From CAVVEQ01 sp963747315 (GTDB lineage Bacteria > Chloroflexota > Anaerolineae > Anaerolineales > Anaerolineaceae): a stretch of 64,000 bases of DNA. The notes under the pieces were generated by a model that was not told the DNA's origin, did not search any database, and worked only from the letters and a program-made list of their open reading frames with translations. Below are positions 10,459 through 19,499 of this stretch, piece by piece. Where the stretch lies: positions 124,001 to 188,000 of the forward strand of contig CAVVEQ010000013.1 of the NCBI GenBank assembly GCA_963747315.1, in the 5' to 3' direction. Numbering within the stretch: the first letter of the stretch is position 1; every line of letters starts with the position of its first letter. The position numbers and the translations under genes were made by a program.

Positions 10459-10952
10459 GTGGACCCTGCAACGTCAATACATTCTGTCCTTTTTATCTGC
10501 ACCGCGAACATCTGCCGTTCGCCAATGGCGGAAGGGATTTTTCTCGATAGGGTTACCTCGAGAGTTCCAATCCCGGGCAAGTGGAAAGTCGGTTCAGCAG
10601 GGGTCAATGCCCAGGAAGGCCTCCCAGCCTCCCGTTTCTCCGCAGAGGTAATGGCAGAGCGCGGTATCGATATCTGCAACCACCTGTCCAGGTCAATTAC
10701 AGCGGAAATGCTTGCTGAGACCTCCCTTGTTCTCACGATGGAGAAAATCCATAAATCCATTTTGGTTTCCAGGTTTCCCGGATCATCCAATCGAATCTTC
10801 ATGTTATCGGAAATGTTCGGCAGGAATCCCCGGTGGATGATCCATTCGGGGCATCCCTGGAGGATTACCGCCTTACGGCGGATGTGATCAGCAGAATGAT
10901 CGAAGCGGGACTGGATCGGATTGTTGAATTATCTTCCCAAGATAGGGGATGA
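10459..10952 (+). CDS. low-molecular-weight protein-tyrosine phosphatase, frameshifted
   Basis: Member of the Wzb/YwlE/arsenate-reductase fold family, about 164 residues after repair. The GTG start gives FICTANICRSPMAE, containing the CX5R(S) active-site loop. The open frame drifts at about 10825 and stops at 10887, but with one missing G restored (GRESPVDDPFG) the general-acid Asp-Asp-Pro loop and a normal C-terminus ending at 10952 appear. So the gene is probably intact in the organism. It follows gmd at 6 bases and is likely co-transcribed; it may control a surface-polysaccharide tyrosine kinase or act on phospho-arginine, which the sequence does not decide. Confidence 0.8.
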
Positions 10953-10965
10953 ATCGGTGGTTCGA

Positions 10966-11382
10966 ATGAAACGAAATTTCCCAATCATACTCATCCTGTT
11001 TTATTTCCTGGCAGCGTGTACAAATCCATTATCTTTGATCGAATCCGCGAGTGATGAGATCGACTTTAAAATGGATTCCAGTTCCTGCCGCGATGAGCAG
11101 TGGGTGGTTCCGGGGGGGGCGGAGATTGATGTCCGACTTACCAATCCTTTGGATATGCCGCAAATATTTATCGTAATGGCAAGGGCCGCGACCCCGCCTT
11201 TTGACAGCCTGGATGAGGACAGGATCTTTTTCAGCGTTCCAGTTCCCCCGGGTATCACCGAGACGAGTTTTAAAGCCCCTGCCATGCCGTCGGAATACCA
11301 GGTTATCTGCGGACCTGCTGATAAACTTGAACCCCTGGGTCGAAACCTGCTGGTAGTGGTTCAATCCGGCGTGGAAAGGTAA
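10966..11382 (+). CDS. predicted lipoprotein, possibly cupredoxin-like
   Basis: A 138-residue protein starting MKRNFPIILILFYFLAAC, a signal peptide with an LAAC lipobox. The start at 10966 is preferred because it directly precedes the signal peptide; GTG 10957 is an alternative. The mature part is beta-rich (VVPGGAEIDVRLTNP, FSVPVPPGITETSFKAP) and ends with EYQVICGP, which resembles a cupredoxin-type barrel, but the copper ligands are not convincingly present. It begins just after the phosphatase stop. Function unknown; the fold suggestion is weak. Confidence 0.6.
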   Translation: MKRNFPIILILFYFLAACTNPLSLIESASDEIDFKMDSSSCRDEQWVVPGGAEIDVRLTNPLDMPQIFIVMARAATPPFDSLDEDRIFFSVPVPPGITETSFKAPAMPSEYQVICGPADKLEPLGRNLLVVVQSGVER

Positions 11383-11388
11383 GAAGGG

Positions 11389-11417
11389 TTGACGGGGATT
11401 TTTGTTTCTGCTAGAAT
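11389..11417 (+). promoter_or_regulatory. sigma-70 promoter of the tRNA-Gly/tRNA-Cys unit
   Basis: TTGACG (11389-11394), 17-base spacer, TAGAAT (11412-11417), ending 36 bases before the first tRNA. Confidence 0.65.
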
Positions 11418-11453
11418 GGGGTTCACCCGGAAGGAATCCGAGGGGTTTAACAA

Positions 11454-11526
<73 letters not shown>

Positions 11527-11541
11527 CAAACTTTCCGATCC

Positions 11542-11612
11542 GGCGACGTGGCCAAGTGGCAAGGCAAGGGTCTGCAAAACCCTGATCATGGGTTCAAATC
11601 CCATCGTCGCCT
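11542..11612 (+). tRNA. tRNA-Cys (GCA)
   Basis: Acceptor stem GGCGACG / CGTCGCC, anticodon stem GGGT/ACCC around CTGCAAA (anticodon GCA), T-arm GGTTCAAATCC, discriminator T as usual for tRNA-Cys. It is 15 bases after tRNA-Gly, so both are probably cut from one transcript. CCA is not encoded. Confidence 0.95.
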
Positions 11613-11622
11613 CCAAATTCTG

Positions 11623-11650
11623 ACGAGCCAGCAGGCTCGTTTTTATTTTT
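11623..11650 (+). terminator. intrinsic terminator after the tRNA pair
   Basis: ACGAGCC (11623-11629) / GGCTCGT (11634-11640), loop AGCA, followed by TTTTATTTTT. Confidence 0.9.
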
Positions 11651-11737
11651 ACGATTATCATCGTTACCCTTCCGGAAGGGGGGCAGAAGGGCGGTGTTAT
11701 ACTTGCGGCGGTAAAAACCGGGAAGAAAAGGTGGAAA

Positions 11738-12370
11738 ATGGGAGACCAAAGCATCAAAGCCATCATCTGGGATATGGGCGGGGTTATCCTCCGGACAGAA
11801 GACCCAAAGCCGCGGGAACGACTGGCTGCAGAATTGGGAACAAACCGTGAGGAACTGGAGAAATTCGTTTTCGCCAGCCGGACGGCAAACCTGGCCACCT
11901 CTGGTGAGATCAGTTCCCATGACCATTACCAGGAGATCGCGAGGCGCTTCAAGCTGGATGATGAAGGTTTGAAGAACTTTTTCAACGCCTTCTGGAGCGG
12001 TGATAGGGTGGATGAAATCCTTCTAGATGAAATTCGAAAGCTCCGGAAAGAGTATAAAACTGCGATGCTCAGCAATGCCTGGAGCGAAGCTCGTGATTTC
12101 CTGACGAAAGATTTCCCCTGCCTGGAACCCTTCGATTTTGCCATCTTTTCCGCGGAAGTCCGGTTGGCGAAACCCCAGCCGGAAATCTACCAGTTGATGT
12201 TGCACTCGTTGCAGGTGGAGCCTGGCGAATCGGTTTTTATTGATGATTTCCCGGAGAACATATCAGCCGCGAAATCCCTGGGTATGCACGGGATCCAATT
12301 CAAAAGCCGGGAACAGGCGTTATCCGAACTTGGGGTGATCATCGGGAAGAACGCACCCTTTTCTGCTTAA
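11738..12370 (+). CDS. HAD family hydrolase (class IA)
   Basis: A 210-residue haloacid-dehalogenase-fold phosphatase. Motif I is IIWDMGGVI (nucleophile Asp; the second Asp of DxD is Gly, as in several YihX-like members), motif II is the Ser in MLSNAW, motif III is the Lys in LAKPQPEIY, and motif IV is FIDDFPEN. An alpha-helical cap sits between motifs I and II. The substrate, probably a small phosphorylated metabolite, cannot be assigned. The following MFS gene starts 9 bases later, so the two are likely one transcript. Confidence 0.85.
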   Translation: MGDQSIKAIIWDMGGVILRTEDPKPRERLAAELGTNREELEKFVFASRTANLATSGEISSHDHYQEIARRFKLDDEGLKNFFNAFWSGDRVDEILLDEIRKLRKEYKTAMLSNAWSEARDFLTKDFPCLEPFDFAIFSAEVRLAKPQPEIYQLMLHSLQVEPGESVFIDDFPENISAAKSLGMHGIQFKSREQALSELGVIIGKNAPFSA

Positions 12371-12379
12371 AAGGCCAGA

Positions 12380-13639
12380 TTGTCCTCACTCATTGACCGA
12401 TATTTTCCTTATAAAACCTTCAGCCGCCCTGCCAGGCTTTACCTGCTCTCTGTAGTCATCAGCGGGATCATCTTCAGCGCCTGGCAGCTCTTTTTTAATT
12501 TATTTATCCTTGCCCGCGGATATGACAAGGTTTTTCTTGGGCTGATCAACGCAGCGCCATGGATTGCCGGGTTATTCTTCAGCCTGCCGTTAGGAGCGCT
12601 TTCCAATCGCATGGGGAGGAAAAATGCAATGGTCGCCGGGATGGGCGTTGATTTCGCCATGCGCGCCTTGCAGGTGGTGGTTCAATCGCCCGAGCTTTTG
12701 GTGATTGTGTCCTTCCTGGAAGGCATCGGTTTCACCCTGTTGATCGTCAGCGAAGCACCATTCCTGATGGCTGCCTCCGATGAAAAGAACCGGTCACTCC
12801 TGTTCAGCTTGAACTTCGGTCTGCTGACCCTCTCCTCGGCTGTTGGAGCAGTGTTCGCAGGTCAGATGCCCACCCGGGTTGCTGACAGGCTAAACGTCTC
12901 CCCGGATTCCAGCACGGCCTACGGCGCGGTTCTGCTGGTGAGCCTGTTGATAGGCGTGTTCTCGTTCTGGCCGCTGCTGCGCATTGATGAACACGAAATC
13001 CATGACAGTCAAACCCGGGGGCAGAAATCCAACATCCTTTCCACTTTGAAAAAGCGGTTGGTGTGGAAACTCTTTCTGCCCAACCTGGTTCTGGGTTTCG
13101 GGGCAGCCATCCTCATCCCCTATATGAACGTCTTTTTCACGGAGAAATTCAAGCTTTCCTCCGCAGCGTTGGGGGTCTTGTTCGCGGTTTCCTCCCTGCT
13201 CACTGCCATTGGCTCCATTCTGGGTCCAGCCTTGGCACAGTGGATGCACAGCAAGATAAAAGCAATCGTCGCCGTCCAGGGAGCCAGCCTGGGATTCCTG
13301 GCATTGATCGGTTTCTCCCCGATGTCCTGGGTGGCTGAAATGGCATACCTGGTCCGCGGGACTTTGATGAACATGGCCAGCCCGCTTTACTCGGCATTTT
13401 CGATGGAAGTGTGCGAGCCGCAGGATCAGGGAGCCGTGAGCAGCATGATGAATATTTCCTGGCAGGCAGGCTGGGCGGTGGGACCGATCATTTCCGGGAT
13501 GATCCAGCAGGAATATGGCTTTGCACCGCTTTTTATCACTACATTGATCCTGTACACATTATCAACCATGCTGGTTTGGATATTTTTCAAGGATACCGAA
13601 AACCGGGTTGCGGCAGTTCGCGTTGGGGGGGTTGCATGA
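12380..13639 (+). CDS. MFS transporter
   Basis: A 419-residue major-facilitator protein with about 12 hydrophobic segments. The loop between TM2 and TM3 reads GALSNRMGRKNAM, the family A-motif. TTG at 12380 is used as start (MSSLIDRYFPYKTF); no upstream ATG is available in frame. The C-terminus overlaps the start of the metallophosphoesterase (ATGA at 13636-13639). The substrate is unknown; the neighbours (HAD phosphatase, phosphoesterase) do not give a clear hint. Confidence 0.85.
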   Translation: MSSLIDRYFPYKTFSRPARLYLLSVVISGIIFSAWQLFFNLFILARGYDKVFLGLINAAPWIAGLFFSLPLGALSNRMGRKNAMVAGMGVDFAMRALQVVVQSPELLVIVSFLEGIGFTLLIVSEAPFLMAASDEKNRSLLFSLNFGLLTLSSAVGAVFAGQMPTRVADRLNVSPDSSTAYGAVLLVSLLIGVFSFWPLLRIDEHEIHDSQTRGQKSNILSTLKKRLVWKLFLPNLVLGFGAAILIPYMNVFFTEKFKLSSAALGVLFAVSSLLTAIGSILGPALAQWMHSKIKAIVAVQGASLGFLALIGFSPMSWVAEMAYLVRGTLMNMASPLYSAFSMEVCEPQDQGAVSSMMNISWQAGWAVGPIISGMIQQEYGFAPLFITTLILYTLSTMLVWIFFKDTENRVAAVRVGGVA

Positions 13640-14263
13640 CCGGGAAACACCCCGATGGGGTGATGGTGTTCGCAGTTGTAGGGAGATACGCATATCCCGG
13701 ATCGGGTCGACTGCCTGCATCCGGAACTGCTGGGTTTGCTGGCGGAGATCGGTCCGGATCAGATCCTGGTCACCGGGGACATCAGCCAGCGATCGGTATT
13801 GGATGATTTGGCGCAGATCGCACCGGTTCTTGCCGCGCGGGGCAACCGGGATTGGAATTGGAGTCCCTCGCTGCCGATGGAGGTCATCGTGCAGGCATGC
13901 GGGGTGAAGCTGCTGCTGTTGCACGGGCATGGAGGATGGGGACATTACTTTCTGGACAAGGCTGATCACACCGTGCGCGGGTACCGGCTGGAACGCTATC
14001 GAAAGTATTTCACCCAAAAATACCCGAATGCGGATGGTTACGTTTTTGGACACAGTCACACCCCGGAAAACAACGTGGTTAAGGGAAAGCTTTTCTTCAA
14101 TCCAGGATCCGCCTGCCTGGGCGGAAAAGCGGATATCCCACCATCTATTGGAATCCTCAGAATTGATCGTGCCGGGACAATAGAAGCCAATATCATTCCA
14201 CTCAAAGGTTACAGTATCTTAAATAAAAGGTGGGTGGGAATGGACAAATACCCCCTGGCCTGA
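13636..14263 (+). CDS. metallophosphoesterase (YfcE/MJ0936-like), frameshifted
   Basis: Calcineurin-like phosphoesterase of about 208 residues. Starting at ATG 13636 the frame reads MTGKHPDGVMVFAVVG and then needs one base removed near 13681-13684 to continue as GDTHIPDRV, the first metal-binding D-x-H. Later motifs are VTGDI, ARGNRDW (GNHD with Arg in place of His), LLHGHGG and GHSHTP. The downstream frame is open to 14263. Its start overlaps the MFS stop, so it is translationally coupled. The break is most likely a sequence error. Confidence 0.82.
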
Positions 14264-14290
14264 ACCCAAGCTGATCATCAAAATTGGTTC

Positions 14291-14318
14291 TTGACCAATA
14301 ATTTCCGCGTGATATAAT
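14291..14318 (+). promoter_or_regulatory. strong sigma-70 promoter of rpoB
   Basis: TTGACC (14291-14296), 16-base spacer, perfect TATAAT (14313-14318), followed by a 72-base leader to the rpoB ATG. Confidence 0.8.
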
Positions 14319-14390
14319 AATCAATTGCGCATCCCCCCGGATGGGGTTAATTATTTAATCCAACTCCCAAACACCGACCAGGAGATATAG

Positions 14391-17300
14391 ATGGCATCTC
14401 AAAAACCGATCAAATCGTATGCCCGAATCCCTTCCATCATGGATCTACCCGATCTGATCGAAGTACAGATCGATTCCTTCAAGCGCCTCAAAGCGGAAGG
14501 GCTGAAGGATCTCTTTGAAGAAGTATCCCCGATCGAATCCTACAACAAGGGGATGAAGTTGTATTTCCCGAGCAAGGATCCTTCTTTGAAGACCTGGGAT
14601 CTTCAATATCGGTTCGAAGCCCCCAAGCACACCATCGAGGAGTGCGTGGAACGGGATCTGACATACGCGAGCCCGCTGTGGGTGCAGGTGCTGCTGGCAG
14701 GACCGGAGATCGCCGAACCGATGAAATCGGATATCTTCCTGGGCGATTTTCCTGAAATGACCGAAAAGGGGACCTTTATCATCAACGGCTCTGAACGCGT
14801 CGTCGTATCGCAGCTGATCCGCTCTCCGGGCGTTTATTTTGAAGCCCCTGTGGATCGGGCCACCGGCCACCGGCTGGCGATGGCCAAATTGATCCCTGAT
14901 CGCGGCGCCTGGATGGAATTTGAAACCCGCAAGAACGATTACCTGATCCTGAAGTTCAACCGCAAGCGCACAGTGCCCATTACGATCTTCCTGCGCGCGC
15001 TGGCAGTCGTCAATGACGGGCTCACCGATTCCCCGATCAAAGAAGGCTCGGACGAAGAATTGCTCGCGCTCTTCAAAGACGTGGATAAAGACACCGACCG
15101 GATGTTCATTGCCTCCACCATCGGCCAGGAACCCAACTGGGACCTGAGTAACAACACGATTGCCGAGGCTGCCCTGCTGGAATTTTTCCGCCGCATGCGT
15201 CCGGGCGACCCGGCCACAATCGAAAACGCGAAACAATTCCTGGAGGAACAGCTCTTCGATCAGCGCCACTATGACCTTGAGCGGGTTGGCCGCTACAAGC
15301 TCAATCAGAAGCTCGATCTGACCGAGCACGTGGCTGTTTCCCACCGTAACGTGACTAAATGGGATATTGTCGCGCTCGTCAGGCGCATGATCATGATCAA
15401 CAACGAAATGGTAGATAAAGATGATATCGACCATCTCGGTAACCGCCGCGTGAAGACTGTTGGCGAGCTTATCCAGAATAAATTGCGCATCGGCCTACGC
15501 CGCATGGAAAGGGTCATCAAGGAACGTATGTCCATCCGCGATCAGGACCAGCTTTCACCCACCAGCCTGGTAAATATCCGGCCAGTGGTCGCTGCCCTGC
15601 GCGAATTCTTCGGCTCCAGCCAGCTTTCCCAATTCATGGATCAAACCAATCCTTTGGCCGAGCTGCGCCACAAACGCACGCTCTCAGCGTTGGGTCCCGG
15701 TGGTTTGCGCCGCGAGCGCGCCGGGTTCGACGTTCGCGATGTGCATCATTCGCATTACGGTCGGATCTGCCCGATTGAAACTCCGGAAGGTCCAAACATC
15801 GGTTTGATCGGCCGCCTCGCGTCCTTCGCGCGGGTGAATGAATATGGATTCATCGAAACGCCCTACAGGAGAGTTGTCCGCACGCTGAGCGCCAACGACC
15901 CGTTGCTCGTCGGCAGGAAATTGGCCGAGACGATCACTGATCCCAAGTCGGGTGAGGTGATCCTGAAACAGGGCGAGCGTATCGATGAGAAATCTGCCAA
16001 AGTGCTTCATAAGATGAAGCAAACCCTCATCAACGTGATTCCGTTCATCTCCGAGGATGTGGAATACCTTTCTGCGGATGCTGAGGATAAATTTGTGATC
16101 GCGCAGGCAAACACGCCGCTCAGCAATCATATGGAATTCGATGCCGAACGCATTTCCTGCCGGTTCCATTCCGATTTCATCATTACCGGGATGGACCAGA
16201 TCAACTATATGGATGTTGCGCCGCACCAGGTGGTGGGTATCAGCGCCGCGTTGATCCCGTTCCTGGAGCATGATGATGCAAACCGCGCCTTGATGGGTTC
16301 CAACATGCAGACGCAAGCCGTCCCACTGGTCAACCCGGATATCCCCCTGGTTTCCACAGGAATGGAAGCCTTCGCCGCCAAGGATTCGGGGCAGGTGGTC
16401 GTTGCCGAAGAAGAGGGTGAAGTTATCTCCGTCACAGGCAAGGATATCATCGTAAAAACCGGAGACACGCATAAAACTTACACGCTGCGAAAATACCAGC
16501 GTTCCAACCAAAGCACCTGCATCGACCAGCGGCCTGCTGTTGTCAAGGGGCAGCGCCTGCATAAGGGCGATATCATCGCCGATTCCTCCTCCACGGTTGC
16601 CGGCAACCTTGCCCTTGGGCAGAACGTGGTAGTAGCATTCGTCTCCTGGGAAGGCGGTAACTTTGAGGATGCCATCCTGATCTCGGAGCGCCTGGTTCAG
16701 GAGGATCGCTTCACATCGGTGCATATCGAAAAATATGAAGTGGAAGCACGCGATACCAAACTTGGACCCGAAGAGATCACCCGCGATATTCCGAACGTAG
16801 GCGAGGAAGCCATTCGGGACCTGGATGCTGAGGGGATCATTCGAATCGGCGCCGAGATCGGACCGAACGATATCCTCGTCGGCAAGATCACCCCGAAGGG
16901 CGAAAAGGAACTGACCCCCGAGGAGCGCTTGCTGCGCGCGATCTTTGGTGAAAAATCCCGCGATGTGAAAGACACCTCCCTGCGCATGCCGCACGGCGAG
17001 CGCGGCAAGGTGGTGGATGTGAAAGTCTTCACCCGCGAAAGCAACTCCGATCTGTCCGCAGGTGTGGATAAGATGGTGCGCGTTTCTGTTGCCCAACACC
17101 GAAAGATCACCGCCGGCGATAAGATGGCCGGCCGCCACGGCAACAAAGGTGTAGTCTCCCGCGTCGTCGCGGTGGAGGATATGCCCTTCCTGGCAGATGG
17201 CTCCCCGGTTGATATCATTCTTAACCCGCTGGGTGTTCCCGGTCGTATGAACATCGGGCAGGTGCTCGAAACACACCTGGGCTGGGCTGCCAGCCGGCTG

Positions 17301-18308
17301 GGTTTCCGCGCGGTGACACCCGTGTTCGACGGAGCATCCGAAGCGGAAATTGAAGCCGAACTCGCGCGCGCATGGATCGTGGATGAATCCTGGAACGAAG
17401 CTGCCAACCTTGCCTGGGAATGGTTGAAATCCCAGGAATATTCCCCGGATCAGATCCGGGATGACGATGAGGTCCGCCTGCTCTACCTGGAGCAGCAGCT
17501 TGGACCCAAGGGTTACGATGTTTACAAATTGCTCTCCGACCGCGATTACGCCCGGCAATCGAATGCCCGTGAATGGCTGAAGGAACACGGGTACGATCCT
17601 GATTCCATTCTGAATTTTGAAAGCGTGTCCTTCCTGGGTGGTGATACTACAACGCGTGATAAGAAAGCCATCGAAGTCTGCCTGCGCCTGTGGATGCACG
17701 ACCAGGGCGTGGACGAAGCGATCAAAATGGCTGCCGATAAGGTCCGTGCCCGGGCAGAAGCCCTTCTGAAAGAAACTGGCATTCCCATGCCTATTTTTGG
17801 CAAGCAGGTCCTTCGGGATGGCAAGAGCGGCGCGGAATTTGACCAGCCTGTTACCGTCGGCGTGATGACCATGCTCAAACTACACCATTTGGTCGAGGAC
17901 AAAGTCCACGCACGCTCAACTGGACCTTACAGTCTGGTCACGCAGCAACCCCTGGGCGGGAAGGCGCAATTCGGCGGACAGCGGTTTGGCGAGATGGAGG
18001 TTTGGGCGCTGGAAGCCTACGGCGCTGCCTACACCCTGCAGGAAATGCTTACCGTCAAATCTGACGATGTGCAGGGACGAGTCTCTACATACGAAGCTAT
18101 CGTCAAAGGCGATCCCATCGAAGAGCCCAGCCTTCCGGCATCTTTCCGGGTTTTAGTGAAGGAATTGCAGAGCCTCGGATTGGCCGTTGAAGCGGTGATG
18201 GATACCGGCGAAACGATCCGGTTTGGCAAGGATGAAGAACGTGTTCGTCCGCCGAGGCCATCCACGGGTCTACTGGATATCGGCAGTGAATTCGACCAGA
18301 TTTATTGA
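14391..18308 (+). CDS. rpoB: DNA-directed RNA polymerase subunit beta
   Basis: Catalytic subunit of RNA polymerase, 1305 residues, intact. It starts MASQKPIKSYARIP with RBS AGGAGATAT. Key parts are FIINGSERVVVSQL (beta lobe), SSQLSQFMDQTNPL (rifampicin pocket), GRICPIETPEGPNIGLI, HGERGKVVDVKVF and ITAGDKMAGRHGNKG (active-site lysines), and the C-terminal ARSTGPYSLVTQQPLGGKAQFGGQRFGEMEVWALEAYGA anchor region. About 140 residues lie between VFDGASEAEIEAELA and the GKSGAEF motif, more than in E. coli at this place, so a lineage insertion is likely. In the rifampicin pocket the sequence is RHKRTLSALG where most bacteria have THKRRLSALG. rpoC does not follow: the next gene is rpsL. Confidence 0.98.
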   Translation: MASQKPIKSYARIPSIMDLPDLIEVQIDSFKRLKAEGLKDLFEEVSPIESYNKGMKLYFPSKDPSLKTWDLQYRFEAPKHTIEECVERDLTYASPLWVQVLLAGPEIAEPMKSDIFLGDFPEMTEKGTFIINGSERVVVSQLIRSPGVYFEAPVDRATGHRLAMAKLIPDRGAWMEFETRKNDYLILKFNRKRTVPITIFLRALAVVNDGLTDSPIKEGSDEELLALFKDVDKDTDRMFIASTIGQEPNWDLSNNTIAEAALLEFFRRMRPGDPATIENAKQFLEEQLFDQRHYDLERVGRYKLNQKLDLTEHVAVSHRNVTKWDIVALVRRMIMINNEMVDKDDIDHLGNRRVKTVGELIQNKLRIGLRRMERVIKERMSIRDQDQLSPTSLVNIRPVVAALREFFGSSQLSQFMDQTNPLAELRHKRTLSALGPGGLRRERAGFDVRDVHHSHYGRICPIETPEGPNIGLIGRLASFARVNEYGFIETPYRRVVRTLSANDPLLVGRKLAETITDPKSGEVILKQGERIDEKSAKVLHKMKQTLINVIPFISEDVEYLSADAEDKFVIAQANTPLSNHMEFDAERISCRFHSDFIITGMDQINYMDVAPHQVVGISAALIPFLEHDDANRALMGSNMQTQAVPLVNPDIPLVSTGMEAFAAKDSGQVVVAEEEGEVISVTGKDIIVKTGDTHKTYTLRKYQRSNQSTCIDQRPAVVKGQRLHKGDIIADSSSTVAGNLALGQNVVVAFVSWEGGNFEDAILISERLVQEDRFTSVHIEKYEVEARDTKLGPEEITRDIPNVGEEAIRDLDAEGIIRIGAEIGPNDILVGKITPKGEKELTPEERLLRAIFGEKSRDVKDTSLRMPHGERGKVVDVKVFTRESNSDLSAGVDKMVRVSVAQHRKITAGDKMAGRHGNKGVVSRVVAVEDMPFLADGSPVDIILNPLGVPGRMNIGQVLETHLGWAASRLGFRAVTPVFDGASEAEIEAELARAWIVDESWNEAANLAWEWLKSQEYSPDQIRDDDEVRLLYLEQQLGPKGYDVYKLLSDRDYARQSNAREWLKEHGYDPDSILNFESVSFLGGDTTTRDKKAIEVCLRLWMHDQGVDEAIKMAADKVRARAEALLKETGIPMPIFGKQVLRDGKSGAEFDQPVTVGVMTMLKLHHLVEDKVHARSTGPYSLVTQQPLGGKAQFGGQRFGEMEVWALEAYGAAYTLQEMLTVKSDDVQGRVSTYEAIVKGDPIEEPSLPASFRVLVKELQSLGLAVEAVMDTGETIRFGKDEERVRPPRPSTGLLDIGSEFDQIY

Positions 18309-18335
18309 TCCGGGAAATATTGGAGAAAGTGTTTC

Positions 18336-18365
18336 TTGACGATTAAAGAATAGCGATGATATAAT
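18336..18365 (+). promoter_or_regulatory. sigma-70 promoter of the str operon
   Basis: TTGACG (18336-18341), 18-base spacer, TATAAT (18360-18365). The 148-base leader before rpsL suggests room for regulation. It indicates that the ribosomal operon is transcribed separately from rpoB. Confidence 0.75.
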
Positions 18366-18513
18366 CGCACCCTGTTGAATATTGCACGTTGATGCGGGTT
18401 CCTTGCTCCGAAAGTGATCGTAGTGAGGCCATCATGGCAACTGATGGTCTCATTTTTTGGAGAGCAACCGGAACCGAGACAAAAATTGGAAATCATTTTG
18501 GAGGCAAAAGAGA

Positions 18514-18930
18514 GTGCCAACGATCAATCAGATGGTCCGCAAAGGACGAGAATCAAAAAAAGCGAAGAGCAAAGCGCCTGCGCTTCTTTACACATTGAAC
18601 TCAAAGAAGCAGCGCCGCACCCGCCACCTGAAAGGGGCACCCCAGAAACGCGGGGTGTGTACCGTGGTGAGAACCATGACCCCCAAGAAACCTAATTCCG
18701 CGCTGCGCAAGATCGCCCGCGTGCGCCTTTCGAACGGGGTCGAGGTCACAGCTTATATCCCGGGTGAAGGTCACCAACTCCAGGAGCACTCCGTGGTGTT
18801 GGTACGCGGCGGTCGTGTGAAAGACCTGCCGGGTGTTCGCTATCATATCGTCCGCGGAGCATTGGATACAACCGGGGTTGCCAAGCGCAGCCAGGGCCGT
18901 TCCAAGTACGGTTCCAAGACTCCCAAATAG
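18514..18930 (+). CDS. rpsL: 30S ribosomal protein S12
   Basis: S12 of the decoding centre, 138 residues. The GTG at 18514 gives (M)PTINQMVRKGR, the standard N-terminus, with GGAGG at 18500-18504; the open frame from 18457 is too long. The conserved TMTPKKPNSALRK and QEHSVVLVRGGRVKDLPGVRYH are present. The Lys of TPKKPN matches streptomycin-sensitive proteins. Confidence 0.97.
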   Translation: MPTINQMVRKGRESKKAKSKAPALLYTLNSKKQRRTRHLKGAPQKRGVCTVVRTMTPKKPNSALRKIARVRLSNGVEVTAYIPGEGHQLQEHSVVLVRGGRVKDLPGVRYHIVRGALDTTGVAKRSQGRSKYGSKTPK

Positions 18931-18996
18931 TAATTATTCCGGAAGGGTTCGTACCGACCGGAGAAGCAACCAGAATTTTTAAACGGAGAAGTTTGC

Positions 18997-19464
18997 ATGC
19001 GCCGAACGAAACCCATCAAGCGTGAAGTTCCCCCCGATTTCCGTTACCAGAACGTAACGGTCCAATCGTTCATCAATCACATCATGACCCGCGGTAAGAA
19101 GAGCACTGCCTCCCGCAACCTCTACGGGGCATTTGATATCATCCAGGATAAGACCGGGAAGAATCCGGTCGAAATATTCGAGCAGGCATTGAAAAATGTC
19201 GGCCCGCTTATGGAAGTCCGCCCCCGCCGCGTGGGTGGCGCCACCTACCAGGTGCCGATGGAGGTCCCCATGGACCGCCGGATGACACTTGCTTTCCGCT
19301 GGCTAATTGATTCCGCTCGTGCGCGAACCGGCAACTCCTTTTCGGAGAAGCTTTCCGCAGAATTCATGGAGGCTGCCGCCAACCAGGGTGCTGCCGTGCG
19401 AAAGCGCGACGAAACCCATAAGATGGCTGAAGCCAATCGCGCTTTCTCCCATTTCCGATTGTAG
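18997..19464 (+). CDS. rpsG: 30S ribosomal protein S7
   Basis: 16S rRNA head-nucleating protein of 155 residues, intact (MRRTKPIKREVPPDFRY ... AFSHFRL). It contains the RRVGGATYQVPMEV hairpin region. It follows rpsL by 66 bases and precedes fusA by 35, the standard str order. Confidence 0.97.
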   Translation: MRRTKPIKREVPPDFRYQNVTVQSFINHIMTRGKKSTASRNLYGAFDIIQDKTGKNPVEIFEQALKNVGPLMEVRPRRVGGATYQVPMEVPMDRRMTLAFRWLIDSARARTGNSFSEKLSAEFMEAAANQGAAVRKRDETHKMAEANRAFSHFRL

Positions 19465-19499
19465 GCCGGAGGCAACAGGTATCCTGTTAGTAAGATAGA

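Noticed and set aside
10966..11382. Copper-binding cupredoxin
   Set aside because: The fold pattern is suggestive, but the His/Cys/Met copper ligands are not convincingly present, so only a weak fold remark is kept.
15684..17699. 671-codon open frame on the minus strand opposite rpoB
   Set aside because: It lies wholly antisense to a conserved intact rpoB; long antisense frames come from the codon bias. Its protein looks like no family.
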